Part shown: in pieces, positions 1 through 9,996 of the stretch | Numbering within the stretch: the stretch's first letter is position 1 | How the letters are laid out: each line of letters starts with the position of its first letter | Made by a program: the position numbers and the translations under genes | NCBI RefSeq assembly: GCF_000378385.1 | Contig: NZ_KB899661.1 | Coordinates: 26,168-90,167 of the forward strand | Direction of reading: 5' to 3' | Source: Paenibacillus daejeonensis DSM 15491 | GTDB lineage: Bacteria > Bacillota > Bacilli > Paenibacillales > Paenibacillaceae | Length of the DNA: 64,000 nucleotides | Notes under the pieces: model-generated | Seen by the model: the letters and a program-made list of their open reading frames with translations, nothing else | Databases searched by the model: none | What the model was told of the DNA's origin: nothing

Positions 1-83
1 CGAGCAAATAGAGGAAGAAAGGTGCGCTACAGTGGGCGCGTGGCAGGGGTGCGAGCAAATAGAGGAAGAAAGGTGCGCTACAG
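1..83. repeat. Two copies of a 51-bp tandem repeat, cut by the window edge
   Basis: Two units start at about base 0 and base 51. Each has a conserved core (cgagcaaatagaggaagaaa, then ggtgcgctacag) followed by a GC-rich linker of about 18 bp. The same repeat type, with gaggaacaaagg in place of gaggaagaaagg, forms a nine-copy array at 56498-56945. The array probably continues to the left of the window. It lies just beyond the terminator of the metallo-hydrolase gene. Confidence 0.85.
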
Positions 84-101
84 CTAATGCTGCACAAGGA
101 A

Positions 102-132
102 AAGACCCTGGCGCACTGCCACCAGGGTCTTC
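102..132 (-). terminator. Rho-independent terminator of the metallo-hydrolase gene
   Basis: A perfect 10-bp stem (AAGACCCTGG / CCAGGGTCTT) with a 10-nt loop is followed on the minus strand by TTCC. It lies 19 bases after the stop codon of the gene ending at 150. Confidence 0.75.
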
Positions 133-149
133 GTCCTATTAGAAGCCGC

Positions 150-1265
150 TTATCCCAAGCTGCGCCACCAAGCGGACTGCGGATAGTCCGCTGAGCGGAT
201 CATCACCGGCTCACCGAGGGCTGGCGTCGCAATCGGCGCCTCTGCTGCCTCTGCTGCCCGGACGGCGCGCTCCGCGGGATCGTTCCAGGTGTGCATGGCC
301 AGGGTGAAGGCGCCCCAATGGATAGGCACCATCAGGCGGCCGCCCACATCGAGGTTCGCCCGTACCGTCTGCTCCGGACTCATATGCACTCCGGACCAGC
401 GCTCGTCGTATTGTCCGCATTCCATGAGCGTCAGATCAAACGGGCCATAACGCTCGCCGATCTCCTTGAAATGTCCACCATAGCCGCTATCGCCGCTAAA
501 GAACACCTTGTTCTCTGCTCCTTCGATGACCCAGGAGCCCCATAGGGTGGTATCCCGTCCGACCAGTCCGCGACCCGAGAAATGCCGAGCCGGTGTGCAG
601 GCAAGCCGCATCCCTTCATACGTGGTCTCCTGCCACCAGTCCAGTTCCTCGATCCGCTCCGCGGGCACGCCCCACCGTTCCAGATGACTGCCTACGCCCA
701 GAGGGACAATGAATCGCTTGACCTTATCCTTCAGCTGACGAATCGTGCCATAATCCAGATGGTCATAGTGATCATGGGAGATCAACACGACATCAATATC
801 AGCCAGTTGCTCCGCCTGGATCGGCGGCTGCTTGCTGTACCGCTTGCCACCCACGGCAGGGACGGGGGAAGGTGCTCTGCCGAGCATTGGGTCCAGCAGC
901 ATGCGCATGCCTTCCATCTCCAGCAGGACAGCCGAATGTCCAAGCCAGACGGCGCGCGGCTGCTGGCTTCCCTTCAGCGGATCCAGCACGACCGGCTGAA
1001 CCGGGAGCGGCTGGGCTGGCCGCTGGTTCGGGATTCCCCGTACATAATCGCGAAGCAACGTCTTCGTCGTATCCCAGTTCATCCCCATCGACGTGGGAAT
1101 CACGTTAACGAATTTACCGACGCCATATGCCGGGGATTGCCGATAGCTCAGCGTTTCCTCTTTGCCCCGTTTGCCGCCAAAAACCGGATGACACGTAACA
1201 AAACTCACAGCGCCCAGTACCCCCGCTGCCAACAGCGACAAAGTCACTCCCACTCCCATTCCCAT
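150..1265 (-). CDS. Metallo-beta-lactamase-fold hydrolase (UlaG/NAPE-PLD-like)
   Basis: A 371-residue protein with a hydrophobic N-terminal segment (about residues 5-25) that looks like a signal peptide or membrane anchor. The zinc-binding motif HDHYDHLD is complete (H164, H166, D168, H169), and later metal-ligand regions with FSGDSGYGGHF and PIHWGAF are also present. Length and motif order fit the family that includes UlaG lactonase and N-acyl-phosphatidylethanolamine phospholipase D. The substrate cannot be told from sequence. The start at 1265 has GGGAG just upstream; a second ATG lies two codons inside. It reads away from the window edge and follows the SLH lyase gene on the same strand with an 81-bp gap. 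Confidence 0.85.
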   Translation of the reverse strand: MGMGVGVTLSLLAAGVLGAVSFVTCHPVFGGKRGKEETLSYRQSPAYGVGKFVNVIPTSMGMNWDTTKTLLRDYVRGIPNQRPAQPLPVQPVVLDPLKGSQQPRAVWLGHSAVLLEMEGMRMLLDPMLGRAPSPVPAVGGKRYSKQPPIQAEQLADIDVVLISHDHYDHLDYGTIRQLKDKVKRFIVPLGVGSHLERWGVPAERIEELDWWQETTYEGMRLACTPARHFSGRGLVGRDTTLWGSWVIEGAENKVFFSGDSGYGGHFKEIGERYGPFDLTLMECGQYDERWSGVHMSPEQTVRANLDVGGRLMVPIHWGAFTLAMHTWNDPAERAVRAAEAAEAPIATPALGEPVMIRSADYPQSAWWRSLG

Positions 1266-1346
1266 ACGTCTCCCGCCTTCGCTTCAAGTATACTCTTAAC
1301 GATATACCTAAACTCGGGCCATAGCAAGTTTACGTGAATGGCGTGC

Positions 1347-4300
1347 TCAACGTTGACGGAGTGCGTCCCCACTCGCCAGCAGCAGCATCACGGCTTCGGC
1401 ACGAGTCGCGGCTGAGCCTGGAGCGAAGCGATTGCCGCCCTGGCCCTGAATTACACCGGCTTCCTGGAGCGCGGCCACTGCACTGCGGGAGAAGACAGGA
1501 AGGCTCGCATCATCTGCGAAGGTGCTCGCCCGCCCTTCACTCAGCGTGACTTGATACGCTCTAGCAATTATGACGGCCATCTCAGCCCTCGTAATCGCTG
1601 CTCCAGGGCGGAAGGTCCCGTCGGGATAGCCGCTAATCATACCTTCACGAACAGCCCGTGCTATCGCATCGACAGCCCACTCTCCGATCTGTCCACGATC
1701 GGTAAACGCCAGTTCCCCCGCCTGCCCAGAGAGCCCCAGCTTATCTACAATCATCCGAGTGAACTCTGCACGCGTCAGGGGCTGGCCCGGTTTGAAGCTG
1801 CCGTCCGGATACCCGGATACCCATCCTGCCCTGGCCGCATCAATAATCGCCATTTCTGCCCAATACCCACGGATATCCGTAAACGTCACTTCATCTGTAC
1901 CAGCAGTTGGCGGTCCCCCAGGCGAATGGCCATCTTGACCGTCTTGACCGTCTTGACCATCTTGATCATCCTGACCCTCCGGCCCACCCGGTGTCTCCGG
2001 GAGTTCTGGCTCATCCGGCTTCGTCACTGGCGGTGCTGGCGGCCAAGGCACCAGGGGCGGCTCTGGTCGCTGGACAACCTCAACGGTCACCTCTTCTTGG
2101 AACCCGTACGCAGGATCCTCTACAGCTATTGTGACCTGCCCCGCCTGTTGGGCCGTCAGATGACCAAGCTCGTCTACACTAGCGATCGCTGAATTGCTGC
2201 TCGTGTAGATCAGTCCTTCTGCGTCTGTACGCCGTCCATCACCATAACTCCATCTGGCGCTAACTGTAGCCTGCTCTCCGGCAGTCACCTGTGCGGGCGC
2301 ACTTACCCGCAGCGCGAGCGGTGAAGGCCGGAAGATGGCGACTTCCGTAACACTGTTCCAATTATTGCTGGAGTTGCCTTGACCGTTGATTCGGATGTAG
2401 CGAACTTGTGTGTCAGATATAGGGTACAGCTGAGGCTCATTCGTCAACCCCGAGCTCTGCCCTGCATACAGCTCAACCCAATCCGTTCCGTCCAACGACC
2501 CTTGAATGTCAAAATAATAGCGTCTTGCATCGCCGAACATATAGGCGATGGAAATCGCACCCACCTCCTTGGGTTCTCCCAGATCATACTGAATCCATTG
2601 CTCTCCTGCAGCAGACCAGCGGGTATCCAAATGGCCATCGATTGTCTTGTCTGGCGTATTGCCCTGAGCCGCCTCGGGAACGGCACTGGCTGTTACAGAC
2701 ACAACGGGTAACTTATTGATCGCGGGTAGCTCTCCAACGATGGGGCCGGACTCGAATCGAATCGTATAGCGCTCCACCGCGCCCGGTCGCGCCGGGTCCG
2801 TCACTTCCACGACCGCTCGGCCTGGTAAGCCCTCTGCCTGACGAACCGACAGAGAGTAGTCGCTTACTGCAGTCACAACGGGAACCTCGGATTGGTCGAA
2901 CGGTACGACGATTTCGTAATACGTCTGCTTCGGATTAAACCCGGACAGCGGCTGACCGTCTATAGCTATGCTCCTCGCCTGCGGCGGGACGATAGCCTCA
3001 GGCAGCTCGCCATCTGGAATCGACCAATCGCTCAGCGCGCCCACCGCTGGCGTTTCTTGGGGAAGCATTTCACCCTCCCGCAGTGGAACCATCCATACCG
3101 TCAGATCACTCTGCTCTACGCCCTCCATATGCACAGCGAGCTTGCGGATGCCATAATTCATGGATTGGCCTTCGGGATTCGGTGAGGTGGGCAGCGGCTG
3201 GGCAGCCATCACGGATAGTTCAGCGCCTGCCGGAGCTTCCAACAGCTTGACGTACAACCGTTTGTCCTGCGAGGAGAGCACCGCCGCTCTGCCTTCCTCT
3301 ACAATCTCGACCTCCGCCCGCGTATGCATAAACCAGTACCATTCCGACGGCTGCCTGAATCGCATCTCATCGCGTACGATCAACTCCTGGCGATCCGCTG
3401 CCAGCATCATTCCCCGCTTCATCGATACCGCATCACGCGCGTACCGCTCCGTCAAATCCAGGATGCCATAGGCCCCTCGAGGTTTGATCTCACTATCAAT
3501 CAAAAGCGCCCTGGCGTTGTGCTGCTGTTGCATAATCGGATTATCCTGCGGGTTCACTACAATCGTGTTGTGTCCTTCCGCCGTCTTGCGGTAGTACTGC
3601 CATCTGGCCCCGTTATAATCCCAGAAGCCCGGTAGACTATAGGATTCATTGCCCGAGTCCATTGCCCACCGTACCCCCAGCGCGTCGAATACAAATGTGC
3701 CGGCATCAAGATCGTGGTGACTGAGCAGCGTATCATCGAAGCCCTTCATCGCTGCAAACAAGGCATTCGGATCGTTCCATGCGCTGCGCATCGATATCGT
3801 CTCGATGCCACGGAATGTACGGTCCAGCGCAACCGGCGGCGTGTCAAACATGCCAGGCTTGTAGAACACAAGGTATAACGGGTCGAATACCCCCTTGCGG
3901 TCATAGAGATCCCCCAAGTGCCAAGCGTGCTGCGGCTGATTATAGAAATCTGCATACCACATCGATTCCGGCTGATTCAGACTGATTCCGCCATCATAGA
4001 AGTCAAAGAATCCGCCTTCCCCGAGCAGGTAGACCGGAAACTCGCCTGAGGCGGCAACACCCGGCAGGGCAGACAGTCCATAATCTTCACCCAGCACGTT
4101 GTTCATGGCTACCATCATGTAGGTGAAGTATTGGCCTCCGTAATGCCAGTAGGCAGGACCCTCCAGCCAGCTGCCGTCCTCCGTATAGAAGCGCAGCGCT
4201 TGCTGCAGCTTGGTATAAGCGCCTCGCAGCACTTCTGCGGCATCTTGGGCCGCTGCCCCGCCTCGATCCATGATCGCCAGCGCCCCCAGTGCAAAGCCGC

Positions 4301-5708
4301 CATTATTCACCAGATTGATATTGTTGAATTCCCCGTTATGCCGAAACTCCCCTCGATACCATTCGAGCGCTACACCGAGAGATTTCACACGAATCGCCTC
4401 GGCGATCCGTTCACTCTGCTCCTCCGTCAGGTAGCCTTGCAGCCAATCATAAGCCAGCGCGACGCCATACGTCAGCTCGGCGAGCGGTAGCAGATTGTTC
4501 GTGCGGCCGAACCAGTCCGGATAGACGGCAATGGCCTCCAGTTCTGCAGCAGCCCTTGCCGCGTATCGCTCATCCCCGCTCAATTTGTACATGAGCGAAG
4601 TTTGAATGAGACGGTCACGTATGACATTATAATTGGCGCCATTAGAGGTATGTGGCAGTGGCTCCGTTGGCAATACTCCGTCTGCCAGCGCCTGCAGATC
4701 ATCCGCCCATGCCTGCATGTACGGATCGCCGTCCCTGATGAGCTGCTCGATCTCGGCCCAGCGTGACGCATCCGCCAGCAGCCCACCGCTACCAGGCCCC
4801 AGCAGTGCCAGTACGTCCGCAGCATCCGGGAGAACGAATATCCTCACCTCACCCTCCGCAGAAGCGCCCGTCCCGCTCTCGGCTCGGACCAGGAAGCGGT
4901 CGTAGCCAATATATCCGGTATCCGGGGTATACACAAAACTCCCATCGGCAGCAACACTCACCTCGCCATACTCCGCCTCCGATACCCTCGTCCAAGTCAA
5001 GGTAGTCGGATCAGCGAACCTTACCTTCTCCAGTTTTCCCGCCAACGCTGTATCTTTGGGCGTCGCATGCCACAGCAGATCCAGCACAGGCTCTGCCGCT
5101 ACGGCAGGCTCAATGAGTGTGATCGAGAAGTCATCGAGCCACATTGTCCCCGTCGAATTTTCCAGAAACGCCTCGAGCTTAATCCAAGCCGGGTTGGTCA
5201 TATTATCAGGCAGCGTCAAGTCATGGCTGAAGTACGTCCAGTCTCTCGTGCCCGCTAATTCACCGAAATTGATTAGGATATTGCTGCCGCTGCGACCGGC
5301 CTGGATACGTAGGATCGCTTTATTGGACAGCTGCTCCGACTTCATCCAGCCGCTAATCCGGTACGTCTGCCCTGCTACAAGGTGATCGCCTCTTGTCTCC
5401 TGGACAATTGCGCCCCGGCTGACACTCTCGGCTGAGATGCGGGCCGAGCGGATGCCACTGCGGCTCACGGTATCATCCACCGCGAAGACAGGCGTACCTG
5501 TACTGCGAAAAAAAGATGCGTCTGCAGGCGCAATGCCATCCTGCCAATTGTTGTTGGTGCCGCCCAGCATTTCGAACCCTCCATTAGTCAGCAAATTGTC
5601 TGCAGCCATTCGGATACTCCCCTCGTCTTGCCCCGCTTCAACATAAGGCACAGACACGGATGTGATACAGAGAACGAGAACAAGACATTGCGCAATCAAG
5701 CGTTTCAA
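1347..5708 (-). CDS. S-layer-anchored heparinase II/III-like polysaccharide lyase
   Basis: A 1453-residue secreted multidomain protein. In order: signal peptide (about 1-25); a CBM4/9-like carbohydrate-binding domain (about 40-200); a cadherin/Big-like repeat (about 205-295); an alpha-toroid plus heparinase II/III-type beta-sandwich (about 300-900, with DFYDGGISLNQPESMWY, LLSHHDLDAGTF and EGHNTIVVN); a discoidin (F5/8 C) domain (about 1010-1150); a Big2 domain; a Pro/Asp/Gln/Gly linker; and three SLH repeats (about 1265-1453, each with a WA/SA..A...G and TRAE motif). It probably cleaves uronic-acid polysaccharides at the cell surface. It is transcribed divergently from an AraC regulator and CUT1 transporter genes that likely import the products. 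The substrate (heparin-, alginate- or ulvan-like) is unknown. Confidence 0.85.
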   Translation of the reverse strand: MKRLIAQCLVLVLCITSVSVPYVEAGQDEGSIRMAADNLLTNGGFEMLGGTNNNWQDGIAPADASFFRSTGTPVFAVDDTVSRSGIRSARISAESVSRGAIVQETRGDHLVAGQTYRISGWMKSEQLSNKAILRIQAGRSGSNILINFGELAGTRDWTYFSHDLTLPDNMTNPAWIKLEAFLENSTGTMWLDDFSITLIEPAVAAEPVLDLLWHATPKDTALAGKLEKVRFADPTTLTWTRVSEAEYGEVSVAADGSFVYTPDTGYIGYDRFLVRAESGTGASAEGEVRIFVLPDAADVLALLGPGSGGLLADASRWAEIEQLIRDGDPYMQAWADDLQALADGVLPTEPLPHTSNGANYNVIRDRLIQTSLMYKLSGDERYAARAAAELEAIAVYPDWFGRTNNLLPLAELTYGVALAYDWLQGYLTEEQSERIAEAIRVKSLGVALEWYRGEFRHNGEFNNINLVNNGGFALGALAIMDRGGAAAQDAAEVLRGAYTKLQQALRFYTEDGSWLEGPAYWHYGGQYFTYMMVAMNNVLGEDYGLSALPGVAASGEFPVYLLGEGGFFDFYDGGISLNQPESMWYADFYNQPQHAWHLGDLYDRKGVFDPLYLVFYKPGMFDTPPVALDRTFRGIETISMRSAWNDPNALFAAMKGFDDTLLSHHDLDAGTFVFDALGVRWAMDSGNESYSLPGFWDYNGARWQYYRKTAEGHNTIVVNPQDNPIMQQQHNARALLIDSEIKPRGAYGILDLTERYARDAVSMKRGMMLAADRQELIVRDEMRFRQPSEWYWFMHTRAEVEIVEEGRAAVLSSQDKRLYVKLLEAPAGAELSVMAAQPLPTSPNPEGQSMNYGIRKLAVHMEGVEQSDLTVWMVPLREGEMLPQETPAVGALSDWSIPDGELPEAIVPPQARSIAIDGQPLSGFNPKQTYYEIVVPFDQSEVPVVTAVSDYSLSVRQAEGLPGRAVVEVTDPARPGAVERYTIRFESGPIVGELPAINKLPVVSVTASAVPEAAQGNTPDKTIDGHLDTRWSAAGEQWIQYDLGEPKEVGAISIAYMFGDARRYYFDIQGSLDGTDWVELYAGQSSGLTNEPQLYPISDTQVRYIRINGQGNSSNNWNSVTEVAIFRPSPLALRVSAPAQVTAGEQATVSARWSYGDGRRTDAEGLIYTSSNSAIASVDELGHLTAQQAGQVTIAVEDPAYGFQEEVTVEVVQRPEPPLVPWPPAPPVTKPDEPELPETPGGPEGQDDQDGQDGQDGQDGHSPGGPPTAGTDEVTFTDIRGYWAEMAIIDAARAGWVSGYPDGSFKPGQPLTRAEFTRMIVDKLGLSGQAGELAFTDRGQIGEWAVDAIARAVREGMISGYPDGTFRPGAAITRAEMAVIIARAYQVTLSEGRASTFADDASLPVFSRSAVAALQEAGVIQGQGGNRFAPGSAATRAEAVMLLLASGDALRQR
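1931..1975. repeat. 9-bp microsatellite in the SLH protein linker
   Basis: Five near-perfect copies of a 9-bp unit (catcttgac / cgtcttgac) encode the DGQ repeats in the linker before the SLH domains. The unit is a multiple of three, so copy-number changes would lengthen or shorten the spacer without a frameshift. Confidence 0.8.
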
Positions 5709-5921
5709 CGGTCATCCCCTCCTAAGCTATCGTCCTAATCAGCTTCTATACTAGGCCACTCCATCGCCATAACCTACAGTACATCCTTCATATCGTCAGG
5801 CTATTGTTAAGATCTTGTTTGAATTTACCAATTGGGAACAGGAAATGTCCTGCTCAGGTTGAATTACAATGTCTAATCAAGAGACTGCTTACTACACCGG
5901 GGGACGGGGAAGGAGACAAAA

Positions 5922-8219
5922 ATGCCTATGCCATCTTACAAGCAAGCACGAACCCGCAAAATAAAGTTCTTCAACCGAATGAGCGTGTTCGCGACGTTAA
6001 TGTTCTCTTATATGATGGTGCTGATGATTCCGCTCGGGATTGGGCTGGGGCTGTACAATCAGGTGGAGTCCATCATGATCGAGAATGCCAACAATGCCAA
6101 CTCGGCCTTGATTGAGCAAGTCAAGCAGGTCGTTGATAGCCGACTGGAGGAGCTGGATCAGCTGGCCAGACATATCTATACTCATCCCCAGCTTCCCAGC
6201 TTGCTTCGGCATTCCGTTCCGCTCAGTGGGCCGGAATCCTATGACTTTGTCCGATTCAAGGATGAACTCGAACGCTACCGTAATATCAGCACGTTCATTA
6301 GCGACTTCTATATCTATTTTCATGAAAGCGACACGGTGCTCACACCAACGATGAAAACAAGCAGCCAGCTGTTCTACTCCAGCATCTACGGATATGAACA
6401 ATTGGACTATGAGCAATGGCAAGCGCTCCTGCAAGAGCCACAGTTCAAACGTTTCCTGCCCTCAGCGACTATAGGCAGCGGCTATACGCAGCGCAATGTC
6501 GTCACGTACATGCAATCCTTGCCCATAGGTGAACGAACGGCACCCTCCGGCGCGCTTGTCATCCTCATCAACGAGCAGGAAATCCAGCAGTTGATGGCTG
6601 AGATTATCAAGGCCAACAACGGCGCTCTCTTCATTAAAGATGCAGCAGGTCAGGTACTCCTGCGCACTGGCGATACCGATATCGAGCTGCCCACAAAGCT
6701 GACGGCGCAGCAAGACAATATGAGCGTGTCCACTCTCTCCTTGAAGAGCGGCTGGGAATACATATCTGTCGTTCCGGGCGAGGTGTTCTGGGAGCGGGTG
6801 AACGAGGTCAAAATGCAAGCGCTGAGCATGCTGATCCTCTGTCTTGTAGCCGGAGGGGTTGTGTGCAGCTTAATGAGTTATCGTGCATACCGCCCGCTTA
6901 AGGAAATTATTCATTCCATCGGCAGCCGCAAGCCGGGCGAAGAAAAGCAATATATGGATGAATACGACTACATCAAATCCTCGGTGCTGCACTCGATGGA
7001 CAAGCAGGCAGAGCTCGAAGATCAGCTCATTAAGCAGACGCCCGTCATCCGGGCCAACTTTATCAGCAGGCTACTCAAAGGGTATGTGGAATGGGATCAG
7101 CTGACGCCGGAGACGCTGGCCTTCATGGGGATCTCTTTTCCACACGATCACTATAGCGTCATTCTGATTCGTCTCGACGATGCGAGTGGGTTCATACGCA
7201 ATGACAGTGAGAGCGAGTGGGCACTAATCCGGTTTGTCGCTGGCAAGATTGCTGAGGAGATGACCACGCTGCCTTCTTATGCCGTTGAACTGGACAAAAG
7301 CACGCTTGCCGTGATCCTCAATCTGCCTGCAGGACATAGCAAGCAGGAATATTACGAGTGGGTAGAGCAGCTGAATGCTGTACTAAAGGAACGGTTCCGC
7401 ACGCTGGCCACCCTGGCAGTAAGTGAGGTGCATACGAGCCTGCAAGCCGTCCCGGAGGCGCTGCAGGAATGCATGAAGGCGATGGACTATGCCATCTTCG
7501 TCAACTACCAGCCCGTGCTTGTGTATGAGCAAGTGAAAAATACAAAAGGCGTCTCGTACAACTTCCCTCTGGAAACCGAAGTGCAGCTGATCAACGCGAC
7601 CAAGAGCGGTAATGCAGCCAAAGCCACCGAGGTCATTCATCAGCTATATACCAGCAATTTTGGCAGCAGCCAAATGACACCCGAGCTGGGCAAGCTGCTA
7701 TTCTCCAATTTGATCAGTACGCTATTTAAGCTGTTGAATACTCTGAGCCTGCAATACGAGGATATCTTCGGAGATGCCAGGGGGCCGCTGGAGAAGCTGA
7801 ATGAAGCGGGCTCTGTTGAAGAGCTGTATCAGGATGTCGTCTCGATGTATGAGCAGGTATGCGCACATGTAAATGCCCATCGTGGTGACCCTGCCTTGCT
7901 GATGCTGGAGCGCATGAAGACGTATATCAATGAGCAGTATGCCAATCCGATGCTCAGTCTGGCCTATATCGCCGAGCAGTTTCAGATTACGCCGCAATAT
8001 CTCTCCTCTTTCTTCAAGAAGAATAGCGGCGTAACCTTAAGCGACTATCTGGCTCAGGTGCGCCTGAGACATGCCAAGAGGCTCCTGGAGGAGCAGGACC
8101 ACACCATTGGCAAAATTGCCGAGGAGGTTGGGTATTCCAGTGATATCGGCTTTATCCGGATGTTCAAGAAATATGAAGGCATTACTCCCGGCAAGTACAA
8201 GGAAATGCACCGATCTTAA
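5922..8219 (+). CDS. Membrane-bound AraC-family transcriptional regulator
   Basis: A 765-residue protein with a transmembrane segment at about residues 20-45, a large extracytoplasmic sensor region (about 46-290), a second transmembrane segment (about 295-320), a cytoplasmic region, and a C-terminal AraC-type double helix-turn-helix (about 660-762, including YSSDIGFIRMFKKYEGITPGKYK). This architecture is common in Paenibacillus next to CUT1 sugar transporters, where such proteins are thought to sense an external sugar and activate neighbouring genes directly. AAGGAGA precedes the ATG at 5922. It is divergent from the SLH lyase across a 213-bp gap and lies just upstream of the binding lipoprotein and permeases, which are its likely targets. 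Confidence 0.88.
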   Translation: MPMPSYKQARTRKIKFFNRMSVFATLMFSYMMVLMIPLGIGLGLYNQVESIMIENANNANSALIEQVKQVVDSRLEELDQLARHIYTHPQLPSLLRHSVPLSGPESYDFVRFKDELERYRNISTFISDFYIYFHESDTVLTPTMKTSSQLFYSSIYGYEQLDYEQWQALLQEPQFKRFLPSATIGSGYTQRNVVTYMQSLPIGERTAPSGALVILINEQEIQQLMAEIIKANNGALFIKDAAGQVLLRTGDTDIELPTKLTAQQDNMSVSTLSLKSGWEYISVVPGEVFWERVNEVKMQALSMLILCLVAGGVVCSLMSYRAYRPLKEIIHSIGSRKPGEEKQYMDEYDYIKSSVLHSMDKQAELEDQLIKQTPVIRANFISRLLKGYVEWDQLTPETLAFMGISFPHDHYSVILIRLDDASGFIRNDSESEWALIRFVAGKIAEEMTTLPSYAVELDKSTLAVILNLPAGHSKQEYYEWVEQLNAVLKERFRTLATLAVSEVHTSLQAVPEALQECMKAMDYAIFVNYQPVLVYEQVKNTKGVSYNFPLETEVQLINATKSGNAAKATEVIHQLYTSNFGSSQMTPELGKLLFSNLISTLFKLLNTLSLQYEDIFGDARGPLEKLNEAGSVEELYQDVVSMYEQVCAHVNAHRGDPALLMLERMKTYINEQYANPMLSLAYIAEQFQITPQYLSSFFKKNSGVTLSDYLAQVRLRHAKRLLEEQDHTIGKIAEEVGYSSDIGFIRMFKKYEGITPGKYKEMHRS

Positions 8220-8359
8220 GTTTGGCAGGTGCAGATTAACGTGTATCTTAAGATCCGACCATGCATCATGAATCTGTACCATGTACGAGACCAACCGCCG
8301 CTAAGTACAATTGGGCCAGAGCAAGCAGCCTTACCACCACATAAAGGAGGCGTCTGCAA

Positions 8360-9994
8360 TTGAAAAAAAACACGATTAACCTAAAGGGACTCGTCGTCTC
8401 GGCCGTTGCCGCAGCTCTTATCACGGGGTGCTCCAACGGCAATGGCAATCCCCCACCACCGGAAGCTCCGGCTGACCCCGCGAACACGACGCCCGTAGAA
8501 AGCGCCGAGGTCGGTTATCCCGATCAGTTGACCTATTGGGTCTCTCTGAACTCCAACGTGTCCGCAACGATGAAGGATGCCAGTGAAATTGCCGCCTACC
8601 AAGAGATCGAGAAGATCACAGGCACGCAAGTCACATTCCAGCATCCGCCGCAGGGACAGGAGCTCGATGCCTTTAATCTGATGGTCTCCTCCGGCAATGT
8701 TCCCGATGTCATCCAGCACACCTGGTCCAGTGTAGCCGGCGGACCGGACAAAGCGATTGCAGACGGCACGATTATCAGGCTCAATGAACTCATTGAAGCG
8801 CATGCGCCTAATCTGACTAAGGTGCTGACTGACAATCCGGAATACCGCAAATTAATCACGACGGATGACGGCAACATTTATGTGTTCCCATTCATACGTG
8901 GCGATGATAATCTCCTCACTTATAACGGTCTGATTATCCGCCAGGATTGGCTCGACGCCTTGAACTTGCCGATGCCCGAGACCATCGATGAGTGGTATGA
9001 GACGCTGAAGGCATTCAAGGAGGGTGATCCGAATCAGAACGGGCAAGCCGACGAAATTCCGCTGCTGCTGGACATCCCGATGACGGCCTTGAATCAAGCA
9101 TTCCTGGGCGCTTGGGGAATTACCGATGCCTTCTACCAAGTAGATGGCCAAGTGCACTATGGCCCCATGCAACCGGAGTTCAAGGAATATCTGACCACAA
9201 TGAGCCAGTGGTATGCGGAAGGCCTCATTGATGCGGACTATGCGGCCACTGACGGGACGCTGAAGGACGCCAAGGTAACGAATAACCAGCTCGGCGCTTT
9301 TGTGGGCTACTCAGGCAGCAGCATTGGGCGGTATACCGATTTGATGGAGAGCAGCAACCCGTCATTCAAGCTGGCGGGCGCCCCCAATGTTGTGTTGAAC
9401 AAAGACGATCAGCCGCTGCTGGGGCAACGGGAGGCGCCATTCGGCGGCATCGGAGCAGCCATCACCAAGGCGAATGCTAATCCAGAAGAGACGGTCAAAT
9501 GGCTCGATTACAATTATGGCGACGAAGGCCATATGCTCTTCAACTTCGGTATTGAGGGGGTCAGCTATGAAATGGTTGATGGTTATCCTACCTATACGGA
9601 TGAGGTGATGAACAATCCCGACCTCCCCATCACGCAAGTCATGGCCAAATATATGCTGGCCAACTACTCGGGCCCCTTTGTACAGGACGCCCGTTACATG
9701 GAGCAATATGCCGTACTGCCCGAGCAGCAAGAAGCCATCGCGACCTGGATGGAAGCGGACAACAGCCGGTGGATGCCGACCCTCTCGCCAACGGCTGAGG
9801 AAAGCTCTCGCTACGCCTCCATCATGAACGACGTCAAAACGTACTATGACGAGATGGTCAATAAATTCATCATGGGCGTAACCCCCCTCGATCAGTTCGA
9901 GCAGTTCGTCAATACCATTAAGGGCATGGGCATCGAGGAAGCCATCCAGCTTCAACAAGCCGGGCTTGACCGCTTCAACAGCCGGGAGGGCTGA
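8360..9994 (+). CDS. Extracellular solute-binding lipoprotein of a CUT1 sugar ABC transporter
   Basis: A 544-residue protein with a lipoprotein signal peptide ending in the lipobox LITGC (Cys at about 24), followed by a low-complexity Pro/Ala/Asn linker and an LplA-type family 1 solute-binding fold. The start is TTG, supported by AAAGGAGG ten bases upstream. It would be membrane-anchored and pass an oligosaccharide or similar ligand to the two permeases that follow. The first permease starts two bases after its stop codon. No ATPase is encoded nearby, as is usual for this family, which shares an MsmX-type ATPase encoded elsewhere. The ligand may be a product of the neighbouring SLH lyase. Confidence 0.9.
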   Translation: MKKNTINLKGLVVSAVAAALITGCSNGNGNPPPPEAPADPANTTPVESAEVGYPDQLTYWVSLNSNVSATMKDASEIAAYQEIEKITGTQVTFQHPPQGQELDAFNLMVSSGNVPDVIQHTWSSVAGGPDKAIADGTIIRLNELIEAHAPNLTKVLTDNPEYRKLITTDDGNIYVFPFIRGDDNLLTYNGLIIRQDWLDALNLPMPETIDEWYETLKAFKEGDPNQNGQADEIPLLLDIPMTALNQAFLGAWGITDAFYQVDGQVHYGPMQPEFKEYLTTMSQWYAEGLIDADYAATDGTLKDAKVTNNQLGAFVGYSGSSIGRYTDLMESSNPSFKLAGAPNVVLNKDDQPLLGQREAPFGGIGAAITKANANPEETVKWLDYNYGDEGHMLFNFGIEGVSYEMVDGYPTYTDEVMNNPDLPITQVMAKYMLANYSGPFVQDARYMEQYAVLPEQQEAIATWMEADNSRWMPTLSPTAEESSRYASIMNDVKTYYDEMVNKFIMGVTPLDQFEQFVNTIKGMGIEEAIQLQQAGLDRFNSREG

Positions 9995-9996
9995 AC